Shown here: positions 1 through 9,881 of the stretch, piece after piece
How positions within the stretch are numbered: the first letter of the stretch is position 1
Layout: each line of letters starts with the position of its first letter
NCBI RefSeq assembly: GCF_020360975.1
Contig: NW_025408678.1
Span: 1,364,001 to 1,428,000 of the forward strand
Length of the DNA stretch: 64,000 nucleotides
Reading direction: 5' to 3'
From: Hirsutella rhossiliensis
Lineage: Eukaryota > Ascomycota > Sordariomycetes > Hypocreales > Ophiocordycipitaceae
The notes under the pieces: model-generated
The model's database searches: none
The model's input: only the letters and a program-made list of their open reading frames with translations
Told to the model about the DNA's origin: nothing
Made by a program: the position numbers and the translations under genes

Positions 1-201
1 GCGGGGCTGCCGCCGCTCCCTAGCGGGCAGAGCTTGGCGTCGGGAGAGTGGGATGTGCACAAGTACAAGTTGTCGGAGGAGAATTCGTATCCTCAGGGGT
101 GAGTCGCTCTTTTGTGCAGGCGTCTGCTTGTGCACTTGAACGGGTAATGAAGTTGTTTTACTGACAATACTGGCAGATACCCGTGCCGGTCGTTCCAATA
201 G
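1..201 (+). CDS. 3' end of an unidentified protein-coding gene (partial)
   Basis: Reading frame 1 is open from the window edge and stops being open only inside what looks like an intron at 99-176 (donor GTGAGT, branch TTACTGAC, acceptor TGGCAG). Splicing joins the two parts in frame and the protein ends at TAG 199-201 with residues GYPCRSFQ. About 40 C-terminal residues are visible, including WDVHKYKLSEENSYPQG. I do not recognise the family. The exon-intron-exon structure and balanced composition make a real gene end likely, but the function cannot be given. It converges with LTO1 across about 235 bp. Confidence 0.55.
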
Positions 202-435
202 ACGGAGGACTGAAGTGGCGTTGTACATAAGTGGCATGGATCGGAAAAAGCCCCGGAGGAGCGCTATAGATCCTGCTGCCAAGTCTCTCGACAAGTTCAG
301 CTGTTTCTCTGTTCCATTCATTATCCATCCTGCATCCCTTGAGCCCCGTGAAAAATGGTGAGCCGCCCACCACGACAAAGTTGAAACCGGAATCAATGAA
401 CATTTGACATGCGCCTCGCTCGATGCATCCCCCTC

Positions 436-864
436 TTAGCCAACCATGCGCTCAATCACCCTGGCCTTCCCCTGGGCCCGCTTCACGCGGTCGTCAAAGT
501 CCTGGACCGCCTCGTCTGTGTTCTCCGTCGACATCGTGTCCGGCTCAACCAGGGCGTACAACGTTTTGACGTTCTTGTCGAGACGCGGGTTGCTGGCCAG
601 GGACGGCAGCATGCACCGTTTCCCCTCGGCCTCGGCCTCGGCGGCGGGCTGGTCATTCAGGTTCTGTGGTAGTCTGTTGGCCCATACGACGGCCTTGCTG
701 GCTAGGCGGCCGCTCTCGAGGAACTTGTCGAAGCCCTTTTGCATGCCGAAGCAGCGGCCCTCGATGCGGCCGGCCTGGGCGCCATCTTGGAGGCCCTGCT
801 GGTAGCCCTGCTGGTAAAAGCGGTCCTCGAGGTCGAGGACGGCATCGAAGGGGTCCGCGGGCAT
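436..864 (-). CDS. LTO1: Lto1/ORAOV1-like deca-GX3 protein
   Basis: A single-exon gene of 142 residues. Residues about 18-45 have glycine at every fourth position (GYQQGLQDGAQAGRIEG, then further G-x3 repeats), the deca-GX3 signature of the Yae1/Lto1 (ORAOV1, DUF1715) family, preceded by the usual LDLEDRFYQ. In yeast, Lto1 with Yae1 recruits the ABC protein Rli1 for Fe-S cluster insertion and so supports ribosome biogenesis and translation; that role is inferred by family. The ATG sits directly before the conserved block. The family's C-terminal tryptophan, used to dock the cytosolic Fe-S targeting complex, is not present: the protein ends ERMVG. It is divergent from the methionyl-tRNA synthetase gene. 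Confidence 0.85.
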   Translation of the reverse strand: MPADPFDAVLDLEDRFYQQGYQQGLQDGAQAGRIEGRCFGMQKGFDKFLESGRLASKAVVWANRLPQNLNDQPAAEAEAEGKRCMLPSLASNPRLDKNVKTLYALVEPDTMSTENTDEAVQDFDDRVKRAQGKARVIERMVG

Positions 865-1386
865 GGGCGAGGCTCTATATGGGATGTCGTGGACTGCCTT
901 TCCTTTGCGCCCCGTGTCTGGGTGTGTTTGGAGCGTTGACGTGAGGAGTGGAAAGGATGGCGAGCTTGGTCAATGGTGGGATTACAAACACGTATTTACA
1001 AGTTGCCACTGTGAGCAAAGGTCAGTTGAAGCAGACTTTGAAAGAAGAAGTCGGAGCTTGGCTCTATGCTGGCACTTGCTGCATGACAAACCCCGCGGTG
1101 ACGATGGAACACAATTGCCCCTCACACGTGACAAGGGAAATGACTCCAAAGCTCCGACCAACGCTGCCGCCAGCCAAACCCCTCCTTGTTCTCATCCAGC
1201 CTGTGACTCAGTTGACTTCGTGTGCCCTTTAAAGGGATTTGCCTTGGGCATCCACGTGCAATTATTTCTGCCACTGGCATATCAATCAGCGCCATCTCGG
1301 ACTCGCGGTCCCGTCCTCGTCCGCCGAGACTACAAGGAAAAAGGAACAGAAAGAGAAACAAGGCCACCAGTACAGCAAAGGCTGCA
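865..1386. promoter_or_regulatory. Shared upstream region of LTO1 and methionyl-tRNA synthetase
   Basis: A 522-bp interval between two divergent start codons. No convincing third gene is present; open frames here lack a good ATG context or coding similarity. The segment just upstream of the synthetase ATG is A-rich (1330-1380), as in many fungal 5' leaders. No precise promoter element can be assigned. Confidence 0.4.
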
Positions 1387-3348
1387 ATGGCCGTCCAAAA
1401 CCCCATCCTACCCGTCAAGGGCAAGCGAAACACACTCATCACCAGCGCTCTACCCTATGTCAACAATGTGCCTCACCTGGGCAACGTCGTGGGTAGCGTG
1501 CTGAGCGCCGACGTCTACGCTCGCTTCAGCAAGCTGCGCGACCGGCCGACGCTCTACATCTGTGGCACTGACGAGTACGGCACGGCCACGGAGACCAAGG
1601 CGCTCGAGACGGGCCAGACGCCACAGGCGCTGTGTGACGAGTTCCACGTCAAGCACAAGGAGGTGTACGACTGGTTCGAGATTGGCTTCGACTACTTTGG
1701 CCGCACCACGACGCAAAAGCAGACAGAGATTGTCCAGGACATCTTCCTCAAGCTACACGAACGCGGCTTCCTCGAGGAACGCACCACGACGCAGCCCTTT
1801 TGCGAGAAGCACGACGGCTACCTTGCCGACCGCTTCGTTGAGGGCACCTGTCCCAAGTGCGCCTACGACGACGCCCGCGGCGACCAATGCGACAAGTGCG
1901 GCGGCCTGCTCGACCCCTTTGACCTCATCAACCCGCGCTGCAAACTCGACGGCGCCCAGCCCATCCCCCGCGACACAAAGCACATCTTCCTCAAGCTCGA
2001 CCAGCTGCAGCCCGACATTGACAAGTGGTTCCAGGAGGCCCACCGCAAGTACGGCTGGCCGCAAAACGGCATCGGCATCACGCAGTCGTGGCTCACAAAG
2101 GGCCTCGAGGGCCGCAGCATCACCAGAGACCTCAAGTGGGGGGTGCCCATCCCGCTACCCGGTTTCGAGAAAAAAGTCATATACGTCTGGTTCGACGCCT
2201 GCATCGGCTACCCGTCCATCACGGCCAACTACACGGACGAGTGGGAGCAATGGTGGAAGAACCCGGACGAGGTGAAGCTCTACCAGTTCATGGGCAAGGA
2301 CAACGTTCCCTTTCACACGGTCATCTTCCCGGGCTCCGAGATCGGCACTGGCTACAACTGGACCATGCTCAACCACCTGTCGACGACCGAGTACCTCAAC
2401 TACGAGAACGGCAAGTTTTCCAAGTCGAGGGGCGTCGGCGTCTTTGGCAACCAGGTCAAGGACATTGGCATCTCGCCGTCGGTGTGGAGATACTACCTCT
2501 TATCTAACCGGCCGGAGACGGGCGACACACAGTTTGAGTGGTCGTTGTTTGCCCAGGCCAACAACAGCGAGCTGCTGGCCAACTTTGGCAACTTTGTCAA
2601 CCGCATTGTCAAGTTTGTCAACGCCAAGTGCGATAGCACCGTGCCTGAATTCTCCGCCTCGCACAAGGACGAGACGTTTGACTTTGCCGCCTGGATCGCG
2701 CGTGTCAACGGCCTACTGGCCGAGTATGTCGACCTCCTGGAGCGCGTGCACCTGCGAGCAGGCGTTAAGAAGCTCATGGAGATAAGCACCGAAGGTAACA
2801 CGCTGCTGCAGTACCGCCTGGACAACACCAACCTGGTGGAGAAGCCAGAGCGGACCAAGACGGTTATTGGGCTGGCGCTGAACCTGTGCCACCTGCTGGC
2901 GTCGCTCGCGTCGCCGTATATGCCGTCGACGGCCGAGGCCATCTGCACGCAGCTCAACACGACGCTTGGCCTTATCCCAGACAGCTGGGCGCCCGAGACG
3001 CTCCGAGGCGGACACAAGATTGGAAAGGCTGCCCATCTCTTCTCGAGAATAGAGGACAAGAAGGTGGCCGAATGGAAGCAAAACTTTGGCGGCTCGGCCG
3101 AGTCGCGGGCGGCGGAGGAGGAGGTCAAGAGGAGGAAGCAGGAGGAGAAGGAGAGGAAGAAGGCCAGGAAGGCAGCCAAGGCGGCGGAGGCGGCCAAGGC
3201 GGCTGCTCTCGAGGAAGGTGAGGTAGACGAGGCCGGCGCCCTCGAGGCCAAGGCGCAGGACGAGGCGTCGGCGGCTGGCGGCATGACTGCGTCGTCAGCA
3301 GAGGTGACCAAGGATCTGCCCATTCGAGGCAAGCAGCCAGGCCAGTAG
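1387..3348 (+). CDS. MES1: Cytosolic methionyl-tRNA synthetase
   Basis: A 653-residue class I aminoacyl-tRNA synthetase that charges tRNA-Met with methionine. The HIGH-type motif is PHLGN (residues 29-33) and the KMSKS-type motif is KFSKS (343-347). A zinc knuckle has CPKC (155-158) and CDKC (168-171). The anticodon-binding alpha-helical domain follows, then a Lys/Glu/Ala-rich tail from about residue 575. I start at ATG 1387 (MAVQNPILPVKG) because the upstream open stretch has no conserved sequence and begins at a GTG. There is neither an N-terminal GST-like domain nor a C-terminal EMAPII-like tRNA-binding domain. The charged tail might serve as a general RNA contact; that is inference. No mitochondrial presequence is evident, so the product is probably cytosolic. 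Confidence 0.96.
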   Translation: MAVQNPILPVKGKRNTLITSALPYVNNVPHLGNVVGSVLSADVYARFSKLRDRPTLYICGTDEYGTATETKALETGQTPQALCDEFHVKHKEVYDWFEIGFDYFGRTTTQKQTEIVQDIFLKLHERGFLEERTTTQPFCEKHDGYLADRFVEGTCPKCAYDDARGDQCDKCGGLLDPFDLINPRCKLDGAQPIPRDTKHIFLKLDQLQPDIDKWFQEAHRKYGWPQNGIGITQSWLTKGLEGRSITRDLKWGVPIPLPGFEKKVIYVWFDACIGYPSITANYTDEWEQWWKNPDEVKLYQFMGKDNVPFHTVIFPGSEIGTGYNWTMLNHLSTTEYLNYENGKFSKSRGVGVFGNQVKDIGISPSVWRYYLLSNRPETGDTQFEWSLFAQANNSELLANFGNFVNRIVKFVNAKCDSTVPEFSASHKDETFDFAAWIARVNGLLAEYVDLLERVHLRAGVKKLMEISTEGNTLLQYRLDNTNLVEKPERTKTVIGLALNLCHLLASLASPYMPSTAEAICTQLNTTLGLIPDSWAPETLRGGHKIGKAAHLFSRIEDKKVAEWKQNFGGSAESRAAEEEVKRRKQEEKERKKARKAAKAAEAAKAAALEEGEVDEAGALEAKAQDEASAAGGMTASSAEVTKDLPIRGKQPGQ

Positions 3349-3984
3349 ACGAAGGAAGAGGTTGGTTGGTTGAAAGTATCTGATAGAAGAGCATCTTGGA
3401 CGATGTCGACGAGGGCACGATGGATGGCGGATCATAATGCATGCAGCACGGTCAGATGGAGGTTCCAGGCGCAGACGGGGATGGTGAATGGTTTGCCGTG
3501 GGGCGAGAATGGGCAGATGAAGTCATGACGATAGAAATGGCTAGATGGCGTTAATCCTCCGTGTGGGTGTTCTGGATATTGGCCGGCGGCTCAGATCTTC
3601 GGGCTCTGCAGAGTATCGGTGCGAGCTCCGGATGGCGGCCACCGCAAGGCCGTCTCGGCGGCCGGAGGGGTCCGGTCTCGGGGCCCACATAAATCCGATG
3701 GCCGCTGATGAGGGGCAGATTTTTGGAGCTCGCAACTCTGCTTCTCCACGACCCTCGCTTGCACCGCGCTTGCACCGCGTCGATTCATCTTCCTCTACGG
3801 TCGGCGCCCCGAGTGACGACGAGTGACGACGCGCCCTTGTCCTCCGCAGCCTTCTTCTCTGCAGAGACAAGCCCCAACTACCGCCCGCCTCTCCATCCAT
3901 CCCCCTCGGCCGACGCCTTCTTCCTCCTCCTCCTCCTCCTCCTTTAGCCAGCCAGCCAGCTCCAGCGTCGCTGGCCAACGGACC
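3349..3984. promoter_or_regulatory. MES1 3' flank and ARD1 promoter/leader
   Basis: A 636-bp interval between genes in the same orientation. It contains short perfect tandem duplications (an 11-base GCTTGCACCGC repeat near 3760-3780 and a 10-base GAGTGACGAC repeat near 3811-3830) and a (TCC)n tract at about 3919-3944 in the ARD1 leader. No gene is supported. Confidence 0.4.
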
Positions 3985-4897
3985 ATGGACGTACGGCTGC
4001 TGACGTGCGCGGACCTACCGCTGATCCAGCACGCCAACCTGGAGAACCTGCCGGAGAACTACTTCCTCAAGTACTACCTGTACCACGCGCTGTCGTGGCC
4101 GCAGCTCAGCTTCGTCGCCGTCGACGCCTCGCGCCCGCGCCGCTCGCCCTACGACTACCCCAAGATTGTCGGCTATGTCCTGGCCAAGATGGAGGAGGAG
4201 CCGGCCGACGGGGTGCCGCACGGCCACATCACCAGCCTCAGCGTCATGCGCACGCACCGCCGCCTGGGAATCGCGGAGAAGCTGATGCGCCAGAGCCGTA
4301 GGTGTTCCCCCCCCCCCACTCACCCCTTCTCCCCCTTTCCCTTTTAGACACACTCACATGGATGGGAGAGGAATACGTTTTATTTTGTGTGGCTGACTAG
4401 AAGCGAGCGGCGGCGGCGGCGGCGGCCTTGCAGAACTCGCCATGGTCGAAACCTTTCAGGCCAAGTACGTCTCGCTACACGTCCGCGTCTCCAACATCGC
4501 CGCGCGGCACCTGTACGAAGACACGCTGGGCTTCAACAACGAAAAGACGGAGCCCAAGTACTACGCCGACGGCGAGGACGCCTTCTGCATGCGCCTCGAC
4601 CTCGACAAGCTGCGCAGCCAGGCCAACGAGGCGGCGGCCGCTGCCTTTGCCGACGACGACGACGCAAACGCCAACGCCGAAGACCACGAGGCCGACGGCG
4701 GCGGCGGCGCCGCCACCGAGGGCTTGGATGAGGGCGACGCCGTCGGCGACGTCGGGCATGATCCCGCGGCTGACGTCGCTGCTGCTGCTGCTGCTGCCAC
4801 GGCGCCGGGCAGGGATGAGCCGCGCAAGATCAAGGTCGCCGTCGGTCGGGGCCTCGGGGTTGGCGACTTGGTGGAGAAGGATGAGAGGAAGCACTGA
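3985..4897 (+). CDS. ARD1: N-alpha-acetyltransferase catalytic subunit (NatA, Naa10/Ard1)
   Basis: Two exons, 3985-4297 and 4434-4897, encode 258 residues. The intron 4298-4433 has donor GTAGGT and acceptor TTGCAG, and splicing restores the family sequence RQSQLAMVETF. The GNAT fold is recognisable from [11 protein letters not shown] and [23 protein letters not shown], with the acetyl-CoA loop RRLGIA (92-97) and the C-terminal strand [10 protein letters not shown]. Naa10 with Naa15 acetylates protein N-termini after Met removal, at the ribosome. The C-terminal third is an acidic, Ala-rich low-complexity tail with a GCT run near 4775-4798, ending in a short basic stretch. The length is near that of other fungal Ard1 proteins. 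Confidence 0.95.
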
Positions 4898-5317
4898 TCC
4901 GCCCCCGGGGAGGGGGTTGGTGGGTGAGGCGGGATCGGGAGGCTGAGGCTGAGGTGCTTGCTGCCCTCCGTTGGACCCGTCGCCGTGGTTGACGACAGGC
5001 GGTCGGCGTGGACGAACGTGGGGACGAGAGGGGGTTGACGGTCCTGCATAGCATTATTCATGGGTAGACAAAAAGCGACTACATTGAGGATGAAGAAGGA
5101 GGTTAGCCAGAGACGAAAGACGACGCGGAGAACATGAAGGCGCTGGGGACGAATTACCAGATCAATCTACTTGGCAAGCGACCTTGAAGTCGGCTTTCGT
5201 AGGAAAGAGAGGCGTCATTTCACGTCATTACGCTACTATATAACACACACACATAAGACCAAGATTCAAGTCACTCGCCGTGTCCATGGACAAGCTCACA
5301 TACCCCTGTAGACCGCA
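4898..5317. other. Convergent 3' intergenic region
   Basis: A 420-bp gap between the 3' ends of ARD1 and the polyglutamine gene. It becomes AT-richer near 5230-5265 (TATATAACACACACAC), plausible 3'-processing sequence for either gene. No gene is seen. Confidence 0.35.
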
Positions 5318-6772
5318 TCAGTGCTCCACCTGCGCCGCCAGCTCCCGCGCATACGCCTCGTCCGCCTCCATCCGTATCCGCTCCAGCCTCTCCGTCAGCG
5401 CCTCCATCTCCTTGTCCAGGGCCTGCTGGCCGCCACCCCCGCCGCCGACCCCATCAAGCTCCGCCGCCTGCTTGGCCATGACCCGGATCTCGGCCTCGAG
5501 ATCCTCCGCGGCGCGATACTTGGCCGCCGACGCCGCTCCGGGCGGCGGGGTGCTTGTCCCGGTCTCGTGCCCGTCGCCCCTGTCGCAAGGTGACTTCGCG
5601 TCGTCCGGCCAGGCGCCTGGTGCACCACGGCGGTTCCCGTCCCATGGACCGCCACCGCCGCCGCCTGGGATGAGGAAGTCTGCTCCCAGGCGGCTCCAAG
5701 GCGCACCGCAACCGCGAGACCCGCGATCAGCAAAGGGCACTCGGGATCCAGGCGGCCCGCGCCCCCCGAAGCCATTGTGCCCAAACGGCCCGTGGGTACC
5801 ACCAAAGAAGCCCGGCTGTGAAGGGCCGAAGAAGCCGCCGAAACCGCCGCCGCGTGCCCAGCCAGGACCACACCCGCCACGGCCGGCGTAGTGTGCTGAC
5901 TCGATGGCAGCGGCGGCCCCGGCAGGCATGATGCCGGGCACGAGAGGAGGCGGCGGCACACCTGAGCCGGCTCTACCCCTTCGGTAATCCCGACGGGACT
6001 TTCTCGTGTCTCTCCGGCTCTGCCTCCGCTCCTTCTTGTCTGCCCTGCGCCTTTGCTGCCGCTCTCGCCGAGCCGCTTTCCGCGCGCTCTTCTGCTGTTT
6101 CTTGAGCTGCTTCCACTGCTGAGACAACGCCTTCATCTGCGCCCTGAGCGCTTTTCTGTCTTGATTGGGATCGACAGGCGCATGCTTGGCGCCCTGGAGT
6201 TCCGCCTTGAGCTTCTTGACGTCGCTCCTGGAGCGCGGCTTGTCGGGATTCGCGGTCCAGCTCTGGAGGCGTTCCACGTAAAGCGGTAGCTGCTGATCAC
6301 GAATGTCGTCATAGTCGGGAAGGGATCCGATGGAGGATTCCGATGACGACGACGAGGCAGAAGAGGACGAGGATGTGGAGCTGACCGATCCGGATCTTTG
6401 TAGGCCGCCCTTGGGTTCAGATTGGCGCTGCCTACCGCGCTCTTCGCAGGACTTATTGGAATGCTTCTCGTCGTGATGTTCCCAGCCGCCAAAATGGTCG
6501 TATTGGCGGCGATGGCGATGCTGTGGCTCACACGGTGGGCCTCCGAATGGGACCATGGGGGGCGGCCGCGGAACGAAACCTGGGGGCCGTACATATGTCC
6601 TGGATGCGGGCTCGGCGCCCTGGCCGTTTATACGAATGCCGCTGTTGTCCATGACGAGGCTGCCTATGCGCAGACCACTGCTGTCGGCGACGAACCTATT
6701 GCCGTACCGGATGCTATCGTCGCCAATGGTGAAGCCGCCCCAGGTCCTGGTGCGCGGCGACTGTTGGCGTTG

Positions 6773-6817
<45 letters not shown>

Positions 6818-7597
6818 AGGGAAAGGAGGCGGGCCTTGAGGACCGCCGGGTCGATGAGGAGGCACATGTGCGTCGAAGACGGTGTCCCATGAACCGGGCA
6901 TGCGCTCGGGTGCATGCGGAGGAACGAGATGGATGTGGATGCCGCGGGGGCCGAAGAAGCCGCCGTTCCACTGCTGGACGGTGGAGTCTGCGTCGGTCCT
7001 CCTTCTCACAGCGTCGGGGCTGGATTCGCGAATATGATGGAGCTGGGCCTCGGCCCTCGAGCGGCCATGGACAGTGCTGGCATCGTCGAGGGGGGCCTCA
7101 GCGCTCAGTTTCCTCTCAAAGACGGCCTCGTTGCCCCTGGTGGTGTGGTCCGGGAGCAGGAAGTTGATGAAGGTGGCCCAGTCCTGCGGGGTGACATCGC
7201 GGGCCGCCCAGCCGCTGGGGTAGGGAAAGTCGGCGGGGGACGAGGCGCCGCGGACGTCGACGGTGTGAACAACGGGCTCGAGGGGGCCGGTCGGGGGTGG
7301 AGGGCGTGACACAAAGTAAAGGCTCGCGCCGGACAGCGGATGAGAGTGTAGTGCAAGTTGCGGGTTGGAGGCCGAGGTGCGAGGGGTCTCGGGAGGGGTT
7401 AAGATGACGTCGCCGGCGGGGGACGAAGACAGATGAGAGGCGGCGCCGTCGTCGTTGGCGGCGCGAGGCGACGGCGCCGAGTTGGAGTAGATGTCCGTCT
7501 CCGAATAGGGCGGCGGGGGCGCCTCGTTGGCCTGGGCGTGGAGGCTGCTTGGGGGCTGGGTGGTGGTGTTGTCCATCGTCGGCCGGACCAAAGGCAT
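5318..7597 (-). CDS. Large low-complexity protein with polyglutamine tract and coiled coils (function unknown)
   Basis: One uninterrupted frame of 759 residues; an alternative ATG lies seven codons in (MDNTTTQ). In order: a Pro/Ser-rich N-terminus with a PPPPYSE motif (about 26-32), which matches the PPxY ligand of WW domains; a conserved-looking block around residues 130-180 (YPSGWAARDVTPQDWATFINFLLPDH); a polyglutamine tract of about 14 residues (about 261-275) encoded by a near-pure CAG repeat; a Ser-rich segment; a very basic coiled-coil stretch (about 490-560, KKQQKSARKAARRERQQRRR); a Gly/Phe-rich low-complexity region; and a C-terminal acidic coiled coil (EALTERLERIRMEADEAY). I do not recognise a catalytic domain. 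It reads as a fungal-specific, largely disordered protein. Length and absence of stops support coding. Confidence 0.75.
6775..6817. repeat. (CTG)n/(CAG)n trinucleotide repeat, about 14 units
   Basis: A perfect CTG run on the + strand that encodes the polyglutamine tract of the gene on the - strand. The near-pure codon use (CAG only) means it is likely to be length-polymorphic. Confidence 0.95.
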
Positions 7598-8403
7598 GAG
7601 GTTGATGGGTGGTGACGATGGGAGAGGATGATGATGGGGATGGGAAGATGATGGAGGGAGGGGGGGAGACGAGGAGGATCAGGGAAGTAAGAAAAAAGAT
7701 GAGAGGTCAAATCCAGGCCGGGGTCCAGCTCGCGGGGGGCGCAGGGTCGCCTGGCATTGAAGAGACAATTTGACAGGGCCCCGGGGCCGCTACGGTACCG
7801 AGAACAAGCTTGCTGGAAGCGGGAGCCTAAAACAGTAGTACATAACCAGCCACAGGCGGATTTTCCACTAGTGTAGTGGCTTGGAGGCCGCTGGGCCGAG
7901 GCTCCGAGACAGGCAGAACTCGGAGGCCGTCTTGACTTTCGTTCAGTATTACCTAGGGAGCCTATTCGTCATCTGGCCATGTCCCAGCAGAGGCCTTGCA
8001 TCTACTTTCATGAGCAGAAGAATAACACAAAACGAACCGCCCGAGATACCTGGCGACCTTGTTGCTTGTTCAGGTCCATCCTTGCCCCACCCGGCCATAC
8101 CCCCGGCCTGGGTTACGCAAGCATTTTGAACGGCTTTCACACCCCTACCAGCACTGCGCCGGGTGGGACTGCAGCGGTCGCTGATGCCGCCTCGGACAAA
8201 GTGGAAGCCTGGAGGACCCCCAGCCTCACGGGAAGCCGTTCGCCCCAAGGCTGGCCGGTGCTGACGCGGCCCCTGACAAGCATGGCAAAGGAATCCGACT
8301 GGCCGGATTCCGAGCCATGTGCATACCAGCATCCGAGGCACTGCAACCCTGTCCCGTTGCACCCTCAATGCAGAGCCTGGCAAGACCGTGATCGGCGGGA
8401 GTG
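7598..8403. other. Intergenic region upstream of the polyglutamine gene
   Basis: An 806-bp interval between the start of the polyglutamine gene and the stop of eIF2B beta. The 7600-7700 part is purine-rich (GGA/GAT repeats), probably a 5' leader. A long open frame on the - strand across 7949-8500 is only the eIF2B beta last exon and its 3' flank read in the wrong frame. No separate gene is supported. Confidence 0.4.
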
Positions 8404-9881
8404 TCATTGGTCGGCCGTGCTCCAGAGGTGAAAGTCGGCATCTTCCTGCTTGTAGTGGTCCGCAATCAAGCTCGCCAAGTGATCGCGCGAATGAGTTCCC
8501 CTGCCATCTGTCAGTCTCAAGCTTGCCCCCGCAAGCTTCCCTTGACTTACAGGTTGGTGATATAAGTGTCAATGAGCTCCGGCGGCACCAGCTCCGTCAC
8601 CGCGCTCCGGACCTCAACCCCACTCACCAGCGGCCCGTCGGCAAAGCTCACAAACGTCGACGAGTCTCCCCACTCAATCAGGGACGCCTCATCAAACGCG
8701 TTCTCCGGGCTGAGCTTGTACACGCCCGTCAGCACCACCACGCCGCTGCCCATCTCCTGCGCCGCCCGCGCAATGGCCGCCGCCCCAGAGTCCGCCACCA
8801 CGCCGCCGTTGGCCACGACTGCCCTGGCGCCCAGAATCACCTTATCCACGCGTGACATGTATGCCATCAGGGCCGTGCTCCTGACGCAGATTGCCGTGAT
8901 GCCCGCTGCCGACAGCTTCTTCCGGAACGCTGCGACTTGCGCGTCGTCCTCGACTCCTCTTCGCGGCGCCTCGGTTGCGACCAGCACCGTAAACCTGCGC
9001 TTGAGCGCCGCGCGGAGGATGAAGCGCTCCACCGTGGGCGAGGGCTGGTGCACGAGGACGTGATCCCCGGGGTGAATCTGCACCTCGGCCAAGGCCGCAA
9101 TCTGGTCGTCCACTTGGCTGATCTCGTCCTTGATTTCCTCGATGCCGTCAATCACCTCTGACCGCAGGGCGTGGACCTGGCTGTTGGCGTGGGCGCCCTT
9201 GCTGGTGGGCGTCGACGTGCCCGAGTTTCGGAAAGGCGGGCTCATGGAGGTGAAGCCTTCCGTGGGCGACGCCGATAGCAGGTGGAACAGCGACTTGGGA
9301 ACGTTGACGGAGCTGTACGACGAGATGGGCCCCGGCCGTGACGGCGGCTGAGGCGCCGCGCTGTTGGAGATGTAGTCGCCGGCCGAGTCTTGCTTCGCGT
9401 ACGTCGTGAGCGGCCAGTTGTGTGACAGGGCAGGGTCGGTCGGGGTCATGAGGGCCTCGCTCTGGGTCTCGCTCGACGGCTCGTTGCGGTCCTCGGCGGC
9501 CTCGTCGCGGACCAGGGCAAGCACGCGCCGGACAATGTTGGCGACGACGAGCTCCTTGGGCTGGGCCTCGACCAGGCGACGGCCCGTGGCGCTGACATTT
9601 TCGAGGAGGCCGTCGACGTCTTGCCACTTGGACCTGGCGACGACCTGAAGGAGTATATGGGCGGTTGCGACGGCGCAGGGCTCGGAGCCCCGGATCTGTC
9701 TTCGCTTCAGGAGTCTGCCGAGTAACCAGTTAGTGTCACAGGCCGGTAGAGCGACGAATGCGCCGGGTGTGGGCGCGACGCACGATATGAGGTTCTCGGT
9801 TGACGCCGCCAATGGCTGGCCTTTGAGAGACTTGAGGTACTTTTCGAGGTCGGGCGCGTAGCCCGCAGTCAGCGAGGGCAT
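8404..9881 (-). CDS. GCD7: Translation initiation factor eIF2B subunit beta
   Basis: Three exons on the - strand: 9784-9881, 8551-9714 and 8404-8500, giving 452 residues. Intron 1 (9715-9783, 69 nt) has donor GTGCGT, branch CACTAAC and acceptor GGCAG. Its length is a multiple of three with no stop, so an unspliced reading inserts 23 false residues between ENLIS and LLKRRQIRGS. Intron 2 (8501-8550, 50 nt) has donor GTAAGT, and the last exon supplies the family C-terminus LIADHYKQED. Family blocks seen are APDLEKYLKSLK, CAVATAHILLQVV, VDKVILGARAVVANGGVV and YKLSPENAFDE. The protein is a regulatory subunit of the eIF2 guanine-nucleotide exchange factor. A Ser/Thr/Pro-rich insert lies around residues 130-215. 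Confidence 0.95.

Noticed and set aside
158..403. 81-residue open frame on the - strand
   Set aside because: It overlaps the last exon of the upstream gene on the opposite strand and resembles no family; probably chance.
1222..1386. N-terminal 55-codon extension of methionyl-tRNA synthetase
   Set aside because: It begins at GTG, has no conserved residues, and ATG 1387 starts the family sequence.
1562..2275. Long alternative frames over MES1 (and similar ones over ARD1, NEM1, SLT2, p25)
   Set aside because: Ser/Thr/Arg-rich shadow frames of GC-rich genes; no independent support.
7949..8572. 207-residue open frame on the - strand
   Set aside because: It is the eIF2B beta last exon and 3' flank read in the wrong frame; the correct frame gives LIADHYKQED.
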